A stretch of 64,000 bases of DNA, taken from the NCBI RefSeq assembly GCF_021018805.1, contig NC_086266.1, positions 8,060,001 through 8,124,000 on the forward strand. Reading direction: 5' to 3'. The notes under the pieces are model-generated. The model did not search any database, had not been told where the DNA came from, and saw nothing but the letters and a program-made list of their open reading frames with translations. This document shows positions 30,400 to 42,469 of this stretch, in pieces; position 1 is the first letter of the stretch, and each line of letters begins with the position of its first letter. Position numbers and translations under genes: made by a program. The stretch is from Prinia subflava (lineage: Eukaryota > Chordata > Aves > Passeriformes > Cisticolidae).

Positions 30400-30672
30400 G
30401 GGTATGGAGTGATAGGACAAGGGGGAATGCCTTAAGCTGAAAGAGAACAGGAGTGGATAGGATACTGGGAGGAAATTCCTCCCTGTGAGGGAGGTGAAGC
30501 CCTGGCACAGGGTGCCCAGAGCAGCTGTGGCTGCCCCTGGATCCCTGCAAGTGTCTACAGCCAGGCTGGATGGGGGTGGGAGCAGCCTGGGATAGTGGAA
30601 GGTGTCCCTGCCCATGGCAGGATGAGCTTTAAGGTCTCTTCCAACCCAAACCATTTCATGATTCCATGACCC
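30400..30672 (+). mobile_element. CR1 LINE 3'-end fragment
   Basis: A well-kept sense copy: 'gaggaaattcctccctgtga', 'tgcccagagcagctgtggct', 'ggtgtccctgcccatggcag', ending 'ccaacccaaaccatttcatg'. Confidence 0.9.
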
Positions 30673-31554
30673 ACACTTCCAACAGAACTGGTGGGAGCTA
30701 GTCCTGCCTATGAGAGGGGACAGTTCTGTCACCTGTGAGGGCAGAGCCACCAACATGAGACCAGTTGGTGCAGGTTTGGAGTTTATAACAGGAATTGCAG
30801 CTTATTTCCCGGTGTCACTGCCTGGAACAAGTCTGCGAGTGCCAAGCATGGATAAAGAGCACAGATGCCGTGGCCACAGTGTTCAGTGGGAACGCTGAAC
30901 ATCTTGCTCCACTTCTAGGAGCAGCTGGACACCCATGGAAGACCTGAGGCAAAGAATGGGCAGCAGAGAGAACAGGAGCAGGAGCAGAAGCGTCTGGCAG
31001 TGTGATGGGCCAGAAACGCAGAAGCCGGAGCTGGAGGGAGATAAATCACCCCAAGGCGCCCTGGAGAGTGCAATGGTCTGCAAGGCTTATCTGGGCTTTG
31101 ATGTGTCACTGAACTGCGCAGAGGAAGGGCCCATGTGGAATTCACTCTCCAGGACATTTAACTCGTGTCCGAGGCGCCAGGCCGCTCACGGCCCGCTGTC
31201 CTCGGGGAGAGGCGCGGGGCCCTCGGCACAGCCTGGCCGCGGCTCTGTGCCTTGGACTGGGCCCACACGGGCTCTGTGGGGAGCTGGGACAGCAACTGCA
31301 ACTCCTCCTGCCTTCCTCCTCTCCCCCTCCTTGGGAACTTTGGGATTGTTGCTACTGGGCAAGGAAAAGTTACTCCTGGGGTGGTGGCAACAGAATGGAG
31401 GGGACAGAGAGGCTGCAGCACATCCTAACAACATCTAGGGCGACATTTTGGGGAGGTGGGTGTAGGGTCCATCCCAAACTGCCAAACCATCACACATCCA
31501 CAGAGGTTTGTACATCATTTGTGTCCATTTATTTCCTTTCTTTAGGCATTGGGG
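30673..31554. other. Intergenic unique sequence
   Basis: No gene recognised. A CpG-richer patch lies at 31140-31240. Confidence 0.5.
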
Positions 31555-31760
31555 ATTTTTATAATGGTTTGGATTGGAAGGGACATCAAAGCTCGTCCCA
31601 TTCCACCATCCCAGGCTGCTCCAACCTGGCCTTGGACACTTCCAGGGACCCAGGGGCAGCCACAGCTGCTCCGGGCAGTGCCAGGGCCTGCCCAGCCTCA
31701 CAGGGAGGAATTCCTTCCTTTCCTCATACTCTTGCCAAGGTGAGACATCCAACCCCACCT
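31555..31760 (-). mobile_element. CR1 LINE 3'-end fragment (antisense)
   Basis: 'aatggtttggattggaaggg', 'accatcccaggctgctccaa', 'cagtgccagggcctgcccag'; it ends in the 'gaggaattccttcc' motif. Confidence 0.88.
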
Positions 31761-31969
31761 GCAGCCCATTGCCAGTGCCCTGCAGCCTGTCTCTGGTGGG
31801 GTGGATCACATCCCTTCCTTCATTTCTGCTGCAGTGCAAAGACAGCTCCTTGGGCTCCCCAAACAGGACCAGGGCTGCAGAGACAGAAATGCTGCAGATC
31901 CTTCCCCAAACCCAGGGCAGGGGTTGGGCAGGGGCTCCAAAGGGAAGAGTCAATCCCAACCCTGTCCCT

Positions 31970-32135
31970 TGCCATGGATAAACTGAGGGATCCCCTGGAG
32001 GGATTTCAAAGCTGTGTGGATGTGACACTTGGGGACACGGGGCAATGGTGGCTTTGGCAGTGCCGGGGCAATGGTTAGACTCAGTGATCCTAAAGTTCTT
32101 TCCCAACCTAAAATATTCTGGGATTCCACGACTGC
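31970..32135 (+). mobile_element. CR1 LINE 3'-end fragment
   Basis: 'gggatttcaaagctgtgtgg', 'atgtgacacttggggacacg' and 'ttctttcccaacctaaaata' mark a sense copy of the 'tggaaaag' subfamily. It is inverted relative to the neighbour at 31555. Confidence 0.83.
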
Positions 32136-33080
32136 AGCCCCTGGCTGATGGGCTGGTGTTGGCCAGAAGATGGTGCTGGTAGGAAGGTGATGAAGCCCTC
32201 TCTCCACTCTGCTCCTGCCAGCAGAGGAGAGCTCAGATCTTTTTTCTTCTTCCTCGAAGAATCCCTGTAAAATTAACTGGGCACGTTTAATGGTCCCAGT
32301 CCCACCCCACAGCACCCACCGGGAGCTCAACTGCAGTAACCCGAGACCCGGGAGGCTCCAGCAGCTCCTGGGCGGAGGGTTCTCTAATGGAAGCACAACC
32401 CTGATGGATAATGGTTTTAGGCTGATTTATTTTTCCCCAGGATCCTTCTAAGAACATCCTCCTGACAGGCTGGGCCAAGCCAGGCTGCCCCACAGCGGGG
32501 TAATTCTGGGGATTTCCCCCAAAAAGCAGCTCAGGGGACACTTCACCCTGGGGAAGGGTTTTTTGGGGGTTTTAATGGTTTGCCCTTCTGGCAAAGGCTG
32601 TGAAATGAAGGGGTTGGTTTATCCTGCTGCAGTTTGGGGCACTGAGAAGGACCAATCTTATTTTTATTTATGCCTCAACATACGTTATATTCTTATAGGG
32701 CTGTGCATGTGCTGGCAGCCCTGTCCCCCTGTGAAGGCTTCACCTGGCAGCCAAACAGGGCAGGGAAAATCGGGCTGTGAGTGGCCCCGCCACGGGCCGG
32801 TGACACAAATGCCCGGACACCCGCCAAAATTCCCGCCAAAAATTCCCACCAATAAAAAAAGCCTGCTTAAAAAAAGCCTGCCAAAAGAAAGCCCGCGAAA
32901 AATGCCCAAAGCTGGGCTGTGGGAGCAGCCTTGGCACATACACGCAGCCAGCTCAACACAACGGGAGCCATTTGAGTACCTTGGAGGGAGCAGAAGCTCA
33001 CCCGTGGGGTCTGCTCGGCCCCCTAACCCCCCTCGCTTCTTCCTCCCTGTGGTCCCTGCCTGCACCCCAGAGGAAAGAGG
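32136..33080. other. Intergenic, with a cluster of CCCGCC-type motifs
   Basis: Unique sequence. At 32816-32905 there are irregular repeats around CCGCCAAAATTCCCGCC and AAAAAAGCCTGC; two TTCCCGCC-like strings match the E2F consensus GGCGGGAA on the other strand. No gene seen. Confidence 0.4.
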
Positions 33081-33085
33081 AAAGG

Positions 33086-33749
33086 TGTGTGCTAATGTCT
33101 TTACAGACGATTTGATGGGCGTTGAAGGGACGGGTGTTAACATCTTTGAAATGAGTTTAGGTTTGCTGCAGAGTCCAGACAGCTTGGCTCCTGAGACAGA
33201 CAAGGCTGATCTTGTGAACTTTGGGGTGAGACAGTAGGTTCAAGGGGGGATATGGGACAGGCAGTTCGGGAAGGCTGCACCTTCCTAGTACCTCGGCCAG
33301 TGGGGGAAGGAAGAGGGGAACATGAGGCCGGGAGTTCAGGATAAAAGGAGGCTGCAGCCTCCGAAACCCCGAGAGAGAAAGCCTCATAGGGGGATGCCCC
33401 AGTGAACTCTCTCCCTTTATTCGAATGAAGTTGAAGGACTCCTCATTTCCCTTTTGGACATAAACCTCTGGATTTTCCTGGCGAAAGGAGCACACAGCCC
33501 ACCACGGCGCCACACAGGCACACCGCGGTTCGCAGCGTATGTTCCGCCGGCGCATCCAGGCTGACAGGCACCCGGGGATCCTGTGGCAACTGTCCCTGCC
33601 TTCTGTGGCTTTCTCCGTGTCTCTTTTCCCCCTCTCTGCTCTTTTTTTCTTGTCCCTTGGTAGGAACGCTTACCCTTTTCTATCAGTAAATGGTTCTCAG
33701 ATATAATAGTGTCGCGTTTGCATTGTAATTTTGGCCGAGAAATGGATCA
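33086..33749 (+). mobile_element. Solo LTR of an endogenous retrovirus, 664 bp
   Basis: Begins TGTGTGCTAATG and ends AATGGATCA, flanked by AAAGG on both sides (33081-33085 and 33750-33754), a 5-base target-site duplication. Inside, a TATA-like GATAAAAGG lies at 33339, then a pyrimidine- and A-rich R/U5-like stretch with poly(T) near 33645. Only one LTR and no gag/pol/env are present, so it is a recombined solo LTR. The family is not identified. Confidence 0.6.
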
Positions 33750-34084
33750 AAAGGAATCCTTCCTGACTCCCTCCTTTTACAGAGAACGGACAGGAACAAC
33801 CTGTCTTTATGGGGGTAAATCCCCAGGGGAGCCACAGGGGCTGTGGACCCACAGGGGCATCTCCGGTGCCTCTGGAGCTGCTGCTGCTGCCCTTGGCTGC
33901 TCCCTGATTCTCCTGCCCGTGGTGTTTGGCAATCCCACAGGGACCCCTGTTCCCAGTGGAAGGGGAATAACCTGCCCCTGTGCCAAGGAAAAAGGATCTA
34001 AAGCCATCAACCATCCCAGGGCAGGCTCCTTCCCTCCTCCCAACATCCACCTGTGTGGGCTTGGCAGGAGCCTGTCAGCAGAGA

Positions 34085-34330
34085 CTCGTGGAATTGAGTT
34101 TGAGTTGAGAATGACATTAAAGATCATCCAGTGCCCCCTCTGCCATGGGCAGGGACACCTTCCACTATCCCAGGGTGCTCCAAGCCCTGTCCAGCCTGGC
34201 CTTGGACACTTCCAGGGATCCAGGGGCAGCCACAGCTTCTTCTGTGCCAGGGCCTCCCCACCCTCATTGCAAAAATACTTTTTCCTCATATTTAATATAA
34301 TCTGATCCTCTTCTAGTTTAAAATCATCAC
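34085..34330 (-). mobile_element. CR1 LINE 3'-end fragment (antisense)
   Basis: 'aagatcatccagtgccccct', 'ccatgggcagggacaccttc', 'tgccagggcctccccaccct'; it runs to the 'tttcctcatatttaatataa' 5' junction. Confidence 0.88.
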
Positions 34331-36571
34331 CCCATCCCTGAGGTGTGGGTGGGACTGGGGCTGGGATTTGCCCCAGGATCATGGGGAAGTGGCTTTGGGG
34401 TCTGAGCCTCCAGCTCCCAACCTGTGGAGCCAGGCAGTGATGCTGGAGGGGAAAGGCTGAGCTGAGCCAAATCAGGTTTGTATCCTTGCATATCCAAGAA
34501 CCCCAATTCCCAAGGGCTTCTCCCCAGCCTGGGCAGTGCCAGGGCTTGGGACTGTGCCCTCTCCGTGGCTGGGTGCCCCCACACTCCCACTGGGAGTGGA
34601 CCCTTCGGGATGAGGGTTACGGGGTGGGTGGGAGCAGGCTGGAATGTGTTCTGAGGCTGTCAGAGGATGCAATCACCCTCCTGCAGGGTGAGGACTGATG
34701 GCTGTGGCTCTCCAAGCCCTCAGCACCCAGCAGGTGTGGGTGGGAGCTGGTCCCAGGTGTTGTGTGACATCCAGGGCAGCCGGCGGGGAGGAGGCTGTGT
34801 CTCCCTTTTCTCAGGGCTCTTGCAGGACCACTGTCCCTCCGGGAGGGTGGATGCTCACTCTGGACATCCTTTCAGCTGCAAACCACCTCCACTGGGATCC
34901 CCAGGCCTATTATAGGCTGATTAAATATTAAAACAATTCATTTTGTACTTAAACTGTTCCGAAGGCTCCTGCTGACGAGGACTTTGAAGTCTGCGGTGCA
35001 AGGCTTTGCTCTCGTCTCTTCCCTGCCCCATCCCCTCCTTCCACACCTTTTCCCAGGCAGGGAGGGAGGGTAGGGGAGCCCTGGCTGGGTCTGGCTGCCC
35101 CAAGGGATGGGGTCTGAGGGTGTTGAGGGTGTGTTGATCCTTGTGTGGGAGCTTGATGCCACTGCTGGAGCAGGAGGAAAGCCCTGAGTGCTGATCCCTG
35201 GGACTTTGTAGAGAGCTCAGCATCTGCCTGGGTGCGGATGCTCAAGGAGAAGGGCAGGGAAGGCCTTCACCTGGTCCTGCTGGTGCCCTGGGAGCCCCCA
35301 GGATCTGAGGGCAGCATTTTCATGGCAGGGAGGTCCCTGCTGGTTTTCCTGTGCTGCTCTTTCCAGGCACTCCAGGAATAATTTGACACCTCCTGAGCCT
35401 GGAGCATCCTAAATCTGGGTGCAAGGCCTTGGTTACCCCCAGGTGGTGGTGTCCTGCCCCGCAGTGCCCTGAGGTCCTACAGGGAGGGACACCCACCTGC
35501 AAAGAGCATTCCAAGGTGGGCACTGATGCCTCGGGGGAAGGCAGGGTGGGATGAGGTGAACTGGTTCCTGCACCAGAGGGATTGAGGGTGGAGACGTGGG
35601 AGAGGCACCCTGGAGTGTGTGACAGTCCCTTTCAAGGGCTGGAGCTGACTGAAGGGAGGGGAGCACAGCTCCTGGGAATGAGGGATTGCTCAGGGTCTGC
35701 TGGGGGCAAGGTCCAGGGTGGGAGCCCAGCCCTGGAAGGATGTCTGAGCACCTCAGGGCTTCAATTTCCAGCTGCAACCTCCCTGTTTGTCCAGCTGATC
35801 CTAGCTCCGGAGCCCAAGGTTCAGGAGGACCTGAAATTCCTCCGGCCCCTGCTGAGGGAGGAAAAGGTGAGTTGCGAATATTTCACCTCCCCAGCTGGAT
35901 CTGGCCTACTTCCCGCTTCCCTCCCCCTTCCCCAATCCCATCCTTTACATCTGCAGGATGTGAAATGCAGCAAACTCTCAGCAGAGCTCATTACTCCAGG
36001 CCCATTGCTCTGAACGGGGCTGAAAGGTCCTGCTCGTAATGATTTGGAGGTGATTTGTATTTAAGGCGCCCAGCTTTCTGATGCTGCCAGGGGGAGGGGA
36101 AATTAAATAATTGAAAGCTGTGGGGAAGGGAAGGAGAGAGCCCTGGATGGGGGGAGAGGACCAGAGTTTCTCCTGATCCAGAAGTGTTTCGGTTCCCCTG
36201 CATTGGTCGCATGGGTGCAGGTTTGAAAGGATTGAGGAAAATGTTCCTATTCTCCATGCAGGGTCAGTACATGCTCCAGAGATTGATGGATGCCCCAGGG
36301 ATTTTCCAGGGATTGCAGAGCTGGCCAATGAGGCAAAAGGTCTGACCCGAGTGGGACAGGGAACCCTCTGCCCTCAATGTCCTGGTGGGACGTGACTGCC
36401 CTTGGCCACACAGACTGCTGCCCTCCCCTCCCTTCTCCTCTTCCCCACACCCTGCCTCTGCCACACTCCAGGCAATAAAGGCAATTTTCCAGCCTGGCTA
36501 TCAACAGGGAGAGGGGGTGAAGAAGGCTGGAGCCCGGGGTGGTGTCCCTCAGCTGTGCAGGACAGAGCTGA
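34331..36571. other. Intergenic unique sequence, one exon-like stretch
   Basis: Mostly featureless. At 35772-35867 a pyrimidine-AG acceptor-like site, 96 open bases and a GTGAGT donor resemble an exon, but the peptide matches nothing I know. Confidence 0.4.
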
Positions 36572-36576
36572 GGGCC

Positions 36577-37290
36577 TGTGTTGGTTTGGAAAGACAGGTA
36601 TCTGTCAGGGAAAACTGGAGTTTCCCTTGGAATGGCGAATGTAAAACCGCCCCCCTCTAAATTATTACAATTTTGCAATTAGGAGCTTTCAGGCAAAAAA
36701 TATGGGAATAGGAGTAACAGTTCTTTATGAGGAATATTAAAAATGCAAATGCAGTAATACAAAAAAACCCAAGCAAGCAAACAAACAAAAGTCCTAGAGA
36801 ATGCTGACAGAGTTGGACCTGACACCGTGTTGTCAGGGTGTTGGAAGCAGTCCAAATAAATTCTCCTGGAGTGACAGATGTGGTTCTGTTGGGGTAGAGA
36901 TGATCCTGTAGTGGAATTGAGATGAGTCCGGTCTTCCTCTGAGAATCCAGTGGAAAAGTGGATGCTCTGCTGTTCTGAATCTCAGGTTTTATCCAGGTAG
37001 GAAGGCTCCTCCCACTGGGTGGAGCATCTCACAATGAAATAATTTAATTTTGTCAGCTGTGGTGAGCCTTAATGGCTCATTAACAGCAGATATCCTTGTG
37101 GAGGGAGGAATGGGTAGTGGAAGAGATAAGGAACATTGCTCCCCTGGTTTAACAGCTGGCCCATTAACAGAAGGCATCCACCCCCCTCCCCCCTGGAGTT
37201 ACAAGAGATAAAGGAAAAAAACCACATCTCTCCAACTGGTTTCAACAGGTGAAATAGAATACACTGTTTTTGGTTACATAACCTAAGGCA
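36577..37290. mobile_element. Solo LTR of an endogenous retrovirus, 714 bp
   Basis: Begins TGTGTTGGTTTGG and ends CCTAAGGCA, with an exact 5-base duplication GGGCC at 36572-36576 and 37291-37295. The 'tgtgttggtttgg' head is common in avian ERVL-type LTRs, and a 5-base duplication fits that group. No internal viral sequence is present, so it is a solo LTR. The TG..CA ends do not give the direction by themselves. Confidence 0.85.
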
Positions 37291-37295
37291 GGGCC

Positions 37296-40200
37296 CAAAG
37301 CCACCAACTGAAAACTCACAGTGAGAGCCTCGCAGTGCTTGTTAAGATCTCAGAGCAAAAGAAAACCCCAGGCAAGCTCTGTGGGGTGAGTGGGGAAACT
37401 GAGGCATGAAGGGTGGAAATGAACTTCCTGGGAAAAGGGCAGGTGGGTTGTGTTATTTACCTGGAAGTTCAAGCTGGGGTACAGAGCTCAAACTTGACCT
37501 AAAGCAACGTTATTCCACTTTCATACACCAAAGCTCCTTTCAGCCTAATTGCTTCTCTGTTTTTTTGACCAAATTGCGAATAGATCCACCAGTCTGGCCC
37601 TGTTCTGAAATTACCTGAAAATAAATGAACCTGAAGCTGCAGGGTTGTGGCTCCTGCTCCTCTTCCAGCTGATGCCAGAGCCTGGGGTCACCAGTGCTCC
37701 GGGGTGTTTGTGGGGTTTGGCACCAGCCTGTGGCCTCTGGAAAGCAGAGCACACTCAGAGAACCCCTCCTGCACCTGAACTTGGAGTTCCAGCTCCAAAG
37801 CCTGTCTTTAACCTTGACCCAAACTCGTGCCTGGCTGCAGGTGCTCGGGGGAAGCTGCTCCCCAGTCTTGGATGCTGATGCCCTTCCCAGGCCCTAATGA
37901 GCTCCCGATGCTTCCAGCAGTCCCTGGAGGGGGGCAGGTGGCCCATTAGGCTTGGTTTTAGGGCTGAGAAGGGGAATTTCCCTTCAGCCTGGTCAGTGAA
38001 GATCACAGAATCAGCTCAGATGAGGCTGCCTGCTCTGGGGCTAATGAGCCAGGCGAGGGCCATGGAACGAAGGTCAGGAATCAATAGCCTGGGAAGATCT
38101 GATGCTTTTCCACAAGCCCTTCTTGTATTTCCCAGCTCTGTGCAGAAAGCAGAGAAGTAGCAGAGAAGTTTTAGGAGCCTCCCCTAAAGTCTGGTGTTTA
38201 ACCCTTGCGTGTTTTCCCCTCCAGCCCTGTTTTCTCTCCCAAGGTGGGATTCCCACAGCACCATCCTCCCAGAGCATCACATTTTCTCCCAAAAAAGAGG
38301 TGTAGGTGTGTGCCTGGCTCTCTTGTAGACGGAAGTCTAAGAAAATGAGTTTTTCTTAATCCCATTGTCCCAAAATTCACTTCTAGGCTAAAGAGACTGG
38401 GGAGGCAAAGGGCTGGGAGGGATGATAATTCCCTGATGTTGGCAGTGCTGGTGTTCAGACCTAGTACCCAAACATCCCTTTCCTTGCAATCTCTGGGGGA
38501 AAACTCTCTCCTACTAATTTTGGGGTGAGGGCAAACAGCATTTTGTTGTCCCTACCATGGCTCTGTCTGTGGCTGGAACTGGCTAGTTCCATTCCTGCCC
38601 CCGTCCCTCCCTCCATCCCTGTCTCCCTCCAGGCTCTCCAGGCAGGGGAAGCAGCCTCTCCCCTTTCCTGCTGCATCCTTGGTGGATGTCCCTGATGGAC
38701 ATGGAGGTCTCCCATTCCCACTGTGGATCACAGCCATGTAGAGAAGAGTGAAAGAAAAGTGTTTAGAGAAAATGCTTCCATGGTTTTACACCTCCAGCAG
38801 TGGGAGTTCTGGATCTCTGCTCCAAATGCCTGTCCTTTGCTTGTGATCCTCACATCCCATGACAACCCCCAGCCAGCATCTTTGTGGAGTGGGAAAGCAG
38901 TGTCTAATCAGTGCAGATTTAATTAAACCTGCTGCCAAGCGAGTTCCATTCCATATCGGCTTCCCTGGGTGGTGAACTTGGAGCTTGTATTTGGAATTTG
39001 GGGTTAAAATCAGCTAGGGATGGAGAGAAATGACCCAGCACACCTGGAAGGGAGGTGGGTGCCCTTCATGTGCTTCCTGATAACCTTATTGCCCTAAATT
39101 TATTGGGAAAAAGATTAGGTTATATGTAAAAATGGCAATAACAGCAACAATAATAATAACAATGATTTTAATAATATTATTAATGATAATAGAGACCCAG
39201 GGGGTTTTCAGAGCATTGCATCAGTAACATTTTCCTGGGAACCCAAATCCATGGTAAACACTCCATCACAGAGCTCCACAAGAACAGCTGGAATGAGCCC
39301 TAAATATTTATTATTAATAGCAAAGCTGTTTATTTTTTACATATTAAATAGGCCATATCTCATCTAATAAAACCTCAGGGCTGGCTCTGTTCTCTGGCAG
39401 AATGATTTTGCTGTTGTGGTGCGAGCACAAAGAGGGAATGCAGGAATTCCTGCTTGGGCTGGGCAAGCTGGGATCCTATCCAAAGTTCCAGCCTTTGGAT
39501 TTGCAGGAGGAAGATTTCTTCCTGGGTAACTGCATGGCTGCTTCTGGCATCTCCCAGGACGTGGTCTGGAGATGTGGGGATGCAAGTCCAGCCTCAGCCC
39601 ACCCAGGGATTCCCTGTGTCAGGATGGATAAACCACTTAAACCCTAGACTGGGCTTGGGATTGCACCAAGCAGCCCTTTGGGATCCTTGGAGTGACTGGG
39701 AGGCACATGGTGACAGCAAAAGCTCTTTTCCCCCTTCTGAGACATCATTAAACAAATATCTACGAAGCTTCCCGAGCTCCAGAGCCTGAATTCCTGAAGT
39801 TTGCTGGATGCTTAAGTGCATCAGGACTTAATTGCTACCAAGTCCAGGTGTCAGGGGGAAACGAGTGTTGCAAAACCCCCATCATTTCAACCCCCTTCCA
39901 ATGGCATTAACCCCACATCAATCTCCCCTGGCCTCCCAGGAGCTGCAAAAAGCTGGGTGTCCCCATGGAATTTCCTTCCAAGTGCAGTGTAGCCCCTAAT
40001 TCCTCCATGTGAGACACAGCACCAGCTCTGCCCTTCCCCACGAGCTGGGGGTGTCGAGCTGCCCCTGCAAAGATTGGGAAGGAATTCCCCTCTGGAAGGG
40101 TTGAACACCCTGCTCCAAGCAGCACCTGGGGTGGCCCAGACCAGGGACAGCAGGTCCAACCATCCTCTTCAACAAAGACCAGGAGGGAATGTGAGTGCAA

Positions 40201-40544
40201 CCATAAACTTGGGATCAGCCCATTCCTGGGTTGGTTTGAGAGCAGAAATGTGTTCCAAAAGCCCAAATATCCCATTTTCAGGATTGATACCAAAATCAGA
40301 TGATGACTGAGGCCACATGACTTGGTTGGGAGAGGAAAGGTTCCAGCATTGTCCTGTGCGCTCTCTGCTAAAAGAAATTGTATCACTGGAGAAACTCAAG
40401 GCAGGACATGGTCCTTCTGCATTTCCATGCCCATCGGAGTTTCCACAGGCAAGACACACTCCCCCATCTCACCACACATCTAAGCCAGAGTCAGGAGAAT
40501 TCCCAAAGCCTGTCAAACCCTTCCTGCAGGACAAGAGAAAATGG
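37296..40544. other. Intergenic unique sequence with an AT-rich patch
   Basis: At 39090-39360 the sequence becomes AT-rich, with an (AAT)/(AAC)-type imperfect repeat at 39125-39190 and TATTTATTATTAATAG near 39305. No gene seen elsewhere. Confidence 0.5.
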
Positions 40545-40822
40545 CCTCAAGTTGTGCCAGGTGAGGTTTAGATTGGATTCAAGGTATTAGGGAAAAGATT
40601 TTCATGGGAAGAGCTGTGGAAAGCACGGAAAGATTTTCACGTCCAGCCCTGGCCCAGCTGCTCTGGGCAGTGTGGATTCCCCATCCCCGGAGGAATACAG
40701 GACCTGTGGATGCAGCGCTTGGGGACATGGGTTAGTGGTGGCTCTGGCAGTGTTGGGAGAGCAGTTGGACTCCATGGTCTTGGAGGGCTTTTCCAACCTG
40801 AAGTGTTCTGTGATCCCATTGA
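40545..40822 (+). mobile_element. CR1 LINE fragment
   Basis: 'caagttgtgccaggtgaggt', 'gcttggggacatgggttagt' and 'cttggagggcttttccaacc' give a 275-base sense copy, the best-preserved relative of the CpG-rich copy at 8636. Confidence 0.9.
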
Positions 40823-41039
40823 AAATCCCTTCTCCCGCCCGCCCATGGTCACACCACCACCGACTCCTCCGGACGTGTGCAAACCCCGCTGCTCCTCTGG
40901 CAGCTCCAGTGCTGAGCCCAGGCTCCTTCCCTGCTCTTGCAAACTCTTCCCGGGGCGTTTCCATGGAATGCAGAGCCCCACGGAGCATTTCCATTTGAAA
41001 CAAGCCGGGAAGCTCCGTCAGGAGCCCCGCTCCGAGGGC

Positions 41040-41620
41040 TGCCGGAGCCTCGGCAGCATCATGTCAGTAATTTGTTCTACATTGGTGATAATAAGCAATA
41101 AGAACATAAACACAGGCAGGGCTTTGTGTGGAGAAATGTTTTTTCTCCTTTTATTTTTCTTCTTTTCCTCTTTTTTTTTTTTTTTCCTAAAGGAACCTCT
41201 GAGGTGGTGGGGAGGAGGAAAAAAAAGGCATGAATGATTCATCGATGCGAGGGGGGAAAAAGCGGAGAGAGGGAGAGAAAGAGAGAGAGAGATTAAGAGA
41301 GAGGAGCTTCAAAGTGACTGCAGAGGATTTGAAGTGCGGAGCGTTCCTGGGCTGGGCAGAGCAGCAATTCACCAGAGAGGCCCCGTCAAGCTCCCTCCAC
41401 CTCGGCCTCATCCCAGCTGCCTCCTCCTCCTCCTCTCCGGAAAAAGCAGCCTCCAAATCACAAGTTCAAAGTTCAGCATCATCTAATGATGGGAAGGCCT
41501 CCCAGCCCCTCTGTGACTGACATCTGTTTATAGCCATGGCCCTTCCCTGGTGGTTTAACCTGGCTTAAAATAATAAAAAATAAAATAAATTTAAATATAT
41601 ATATATTAGAGGAGGAGGAG
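41040..41620. promoter_or_regulatory. Candidate regulatory patch with simple repeats
   Basis: Unique sequence ('catgtcagtaatttgttcta', 'gataataagcaataagaaca') leads into a poly(T) at 41170-41186, a GA-rich tract at 41250-41310 and an AT tract at 41565-41610. The unique part resembles a conserved element by composition; the simple tracts do not. Confidence 0.3.
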
Positions 41621-42009
41621 GAAGTGGGGAATGAGATGCAGGGCTCCATTAAAGAAAAAAATTATAAAAGAATCTACTGGTGGTGAAGTGCCTTTGATTC
41701 TGAATATTAAAAAAGGCCGTTGGATTTTCAATGTAATGAGAATATTAACGCTGCTGCCTTGATTTGTATTCACTGGCCACCCCAGCCAGGCTGGGGAGTG
41801 GGGAAGGGAAGCACAGCTCACTCCTGGCTGGAGCTGTCACCCTGGGCAGGGAGGTGGGAGATGCAGGGACCAGCCCTGCCCTCCTCATCACACAGGAACG
41901 AGCTGGGCACTTCCAAAGCCATCCCCATGCTGGTGGAACTGGTGGTGTCACCACCAGTGTGGTTCAAACTCAGTATCCCTCCCCAGGGAAATTCAGGCGT
42001 TTTTAAACA

Positions 42010-42306
42010 GCACTTTGGGTTTATTTAAGGGGAGCTGGAGGCCAGGTTTAGATTCGGTGGTAGTTGGGAATATAAGGGGGGTTAGAGGGGATATTGGGCA
42101 GGAATTCCTGGCTGTGAGGGAGCAAGGCCCTGGCACAGGGTGCTCAGAGCAGCTGTGGCTGCCCCTGGATCCCTGGAAGTGCCCAAGGCCAGATTGGATG
42201 GGGCTTGGAGCAGCCTGGGACAGTGGGAGGTGTCCCTGCCATGGCAGGTGTGGAACAGGATCACCTTTACAAACCTCCAACCCAACCCATTCCATGACTC
42301 CACAGT
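42010..42306 (+). mobile_element. CR1 LINE 3'-end fragment
   Basis: 'ggaattcctggctgtgaggg', 'tgctcagagcagctgtggct', 'ggtgtccctgccatggcagg', ending 'ccaacccaacccattccatg'. Confidence 0.9.
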
Positions 42307-42469
42307 CCTATGAATTCCTTGTCCTTGGAATACGAGTCTTGAAATAAGTAATTTCTTTTCAATTTTGTCTAAAGAGCCATTCCTGATCCTCCAGTTGTCA
42401 TTGAACTGAGCACCTGCACACTGGTGATAAATCTGTGCAAGGGACAAGTGACCTCTAGGAGCCCTGCAA

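Noticed and set aside
35966..36120. Possible exon after the 35.8-kb candidate
   Set aside because: Stops occur in all frames and there is no acceptor that keeps phase.
39955..40160. Possible CR1 fragment
   Set aside because: Some phrases resemble CR1 ('ctgctccaagcagcacctgg') but the order of blocks does not match either orientation.
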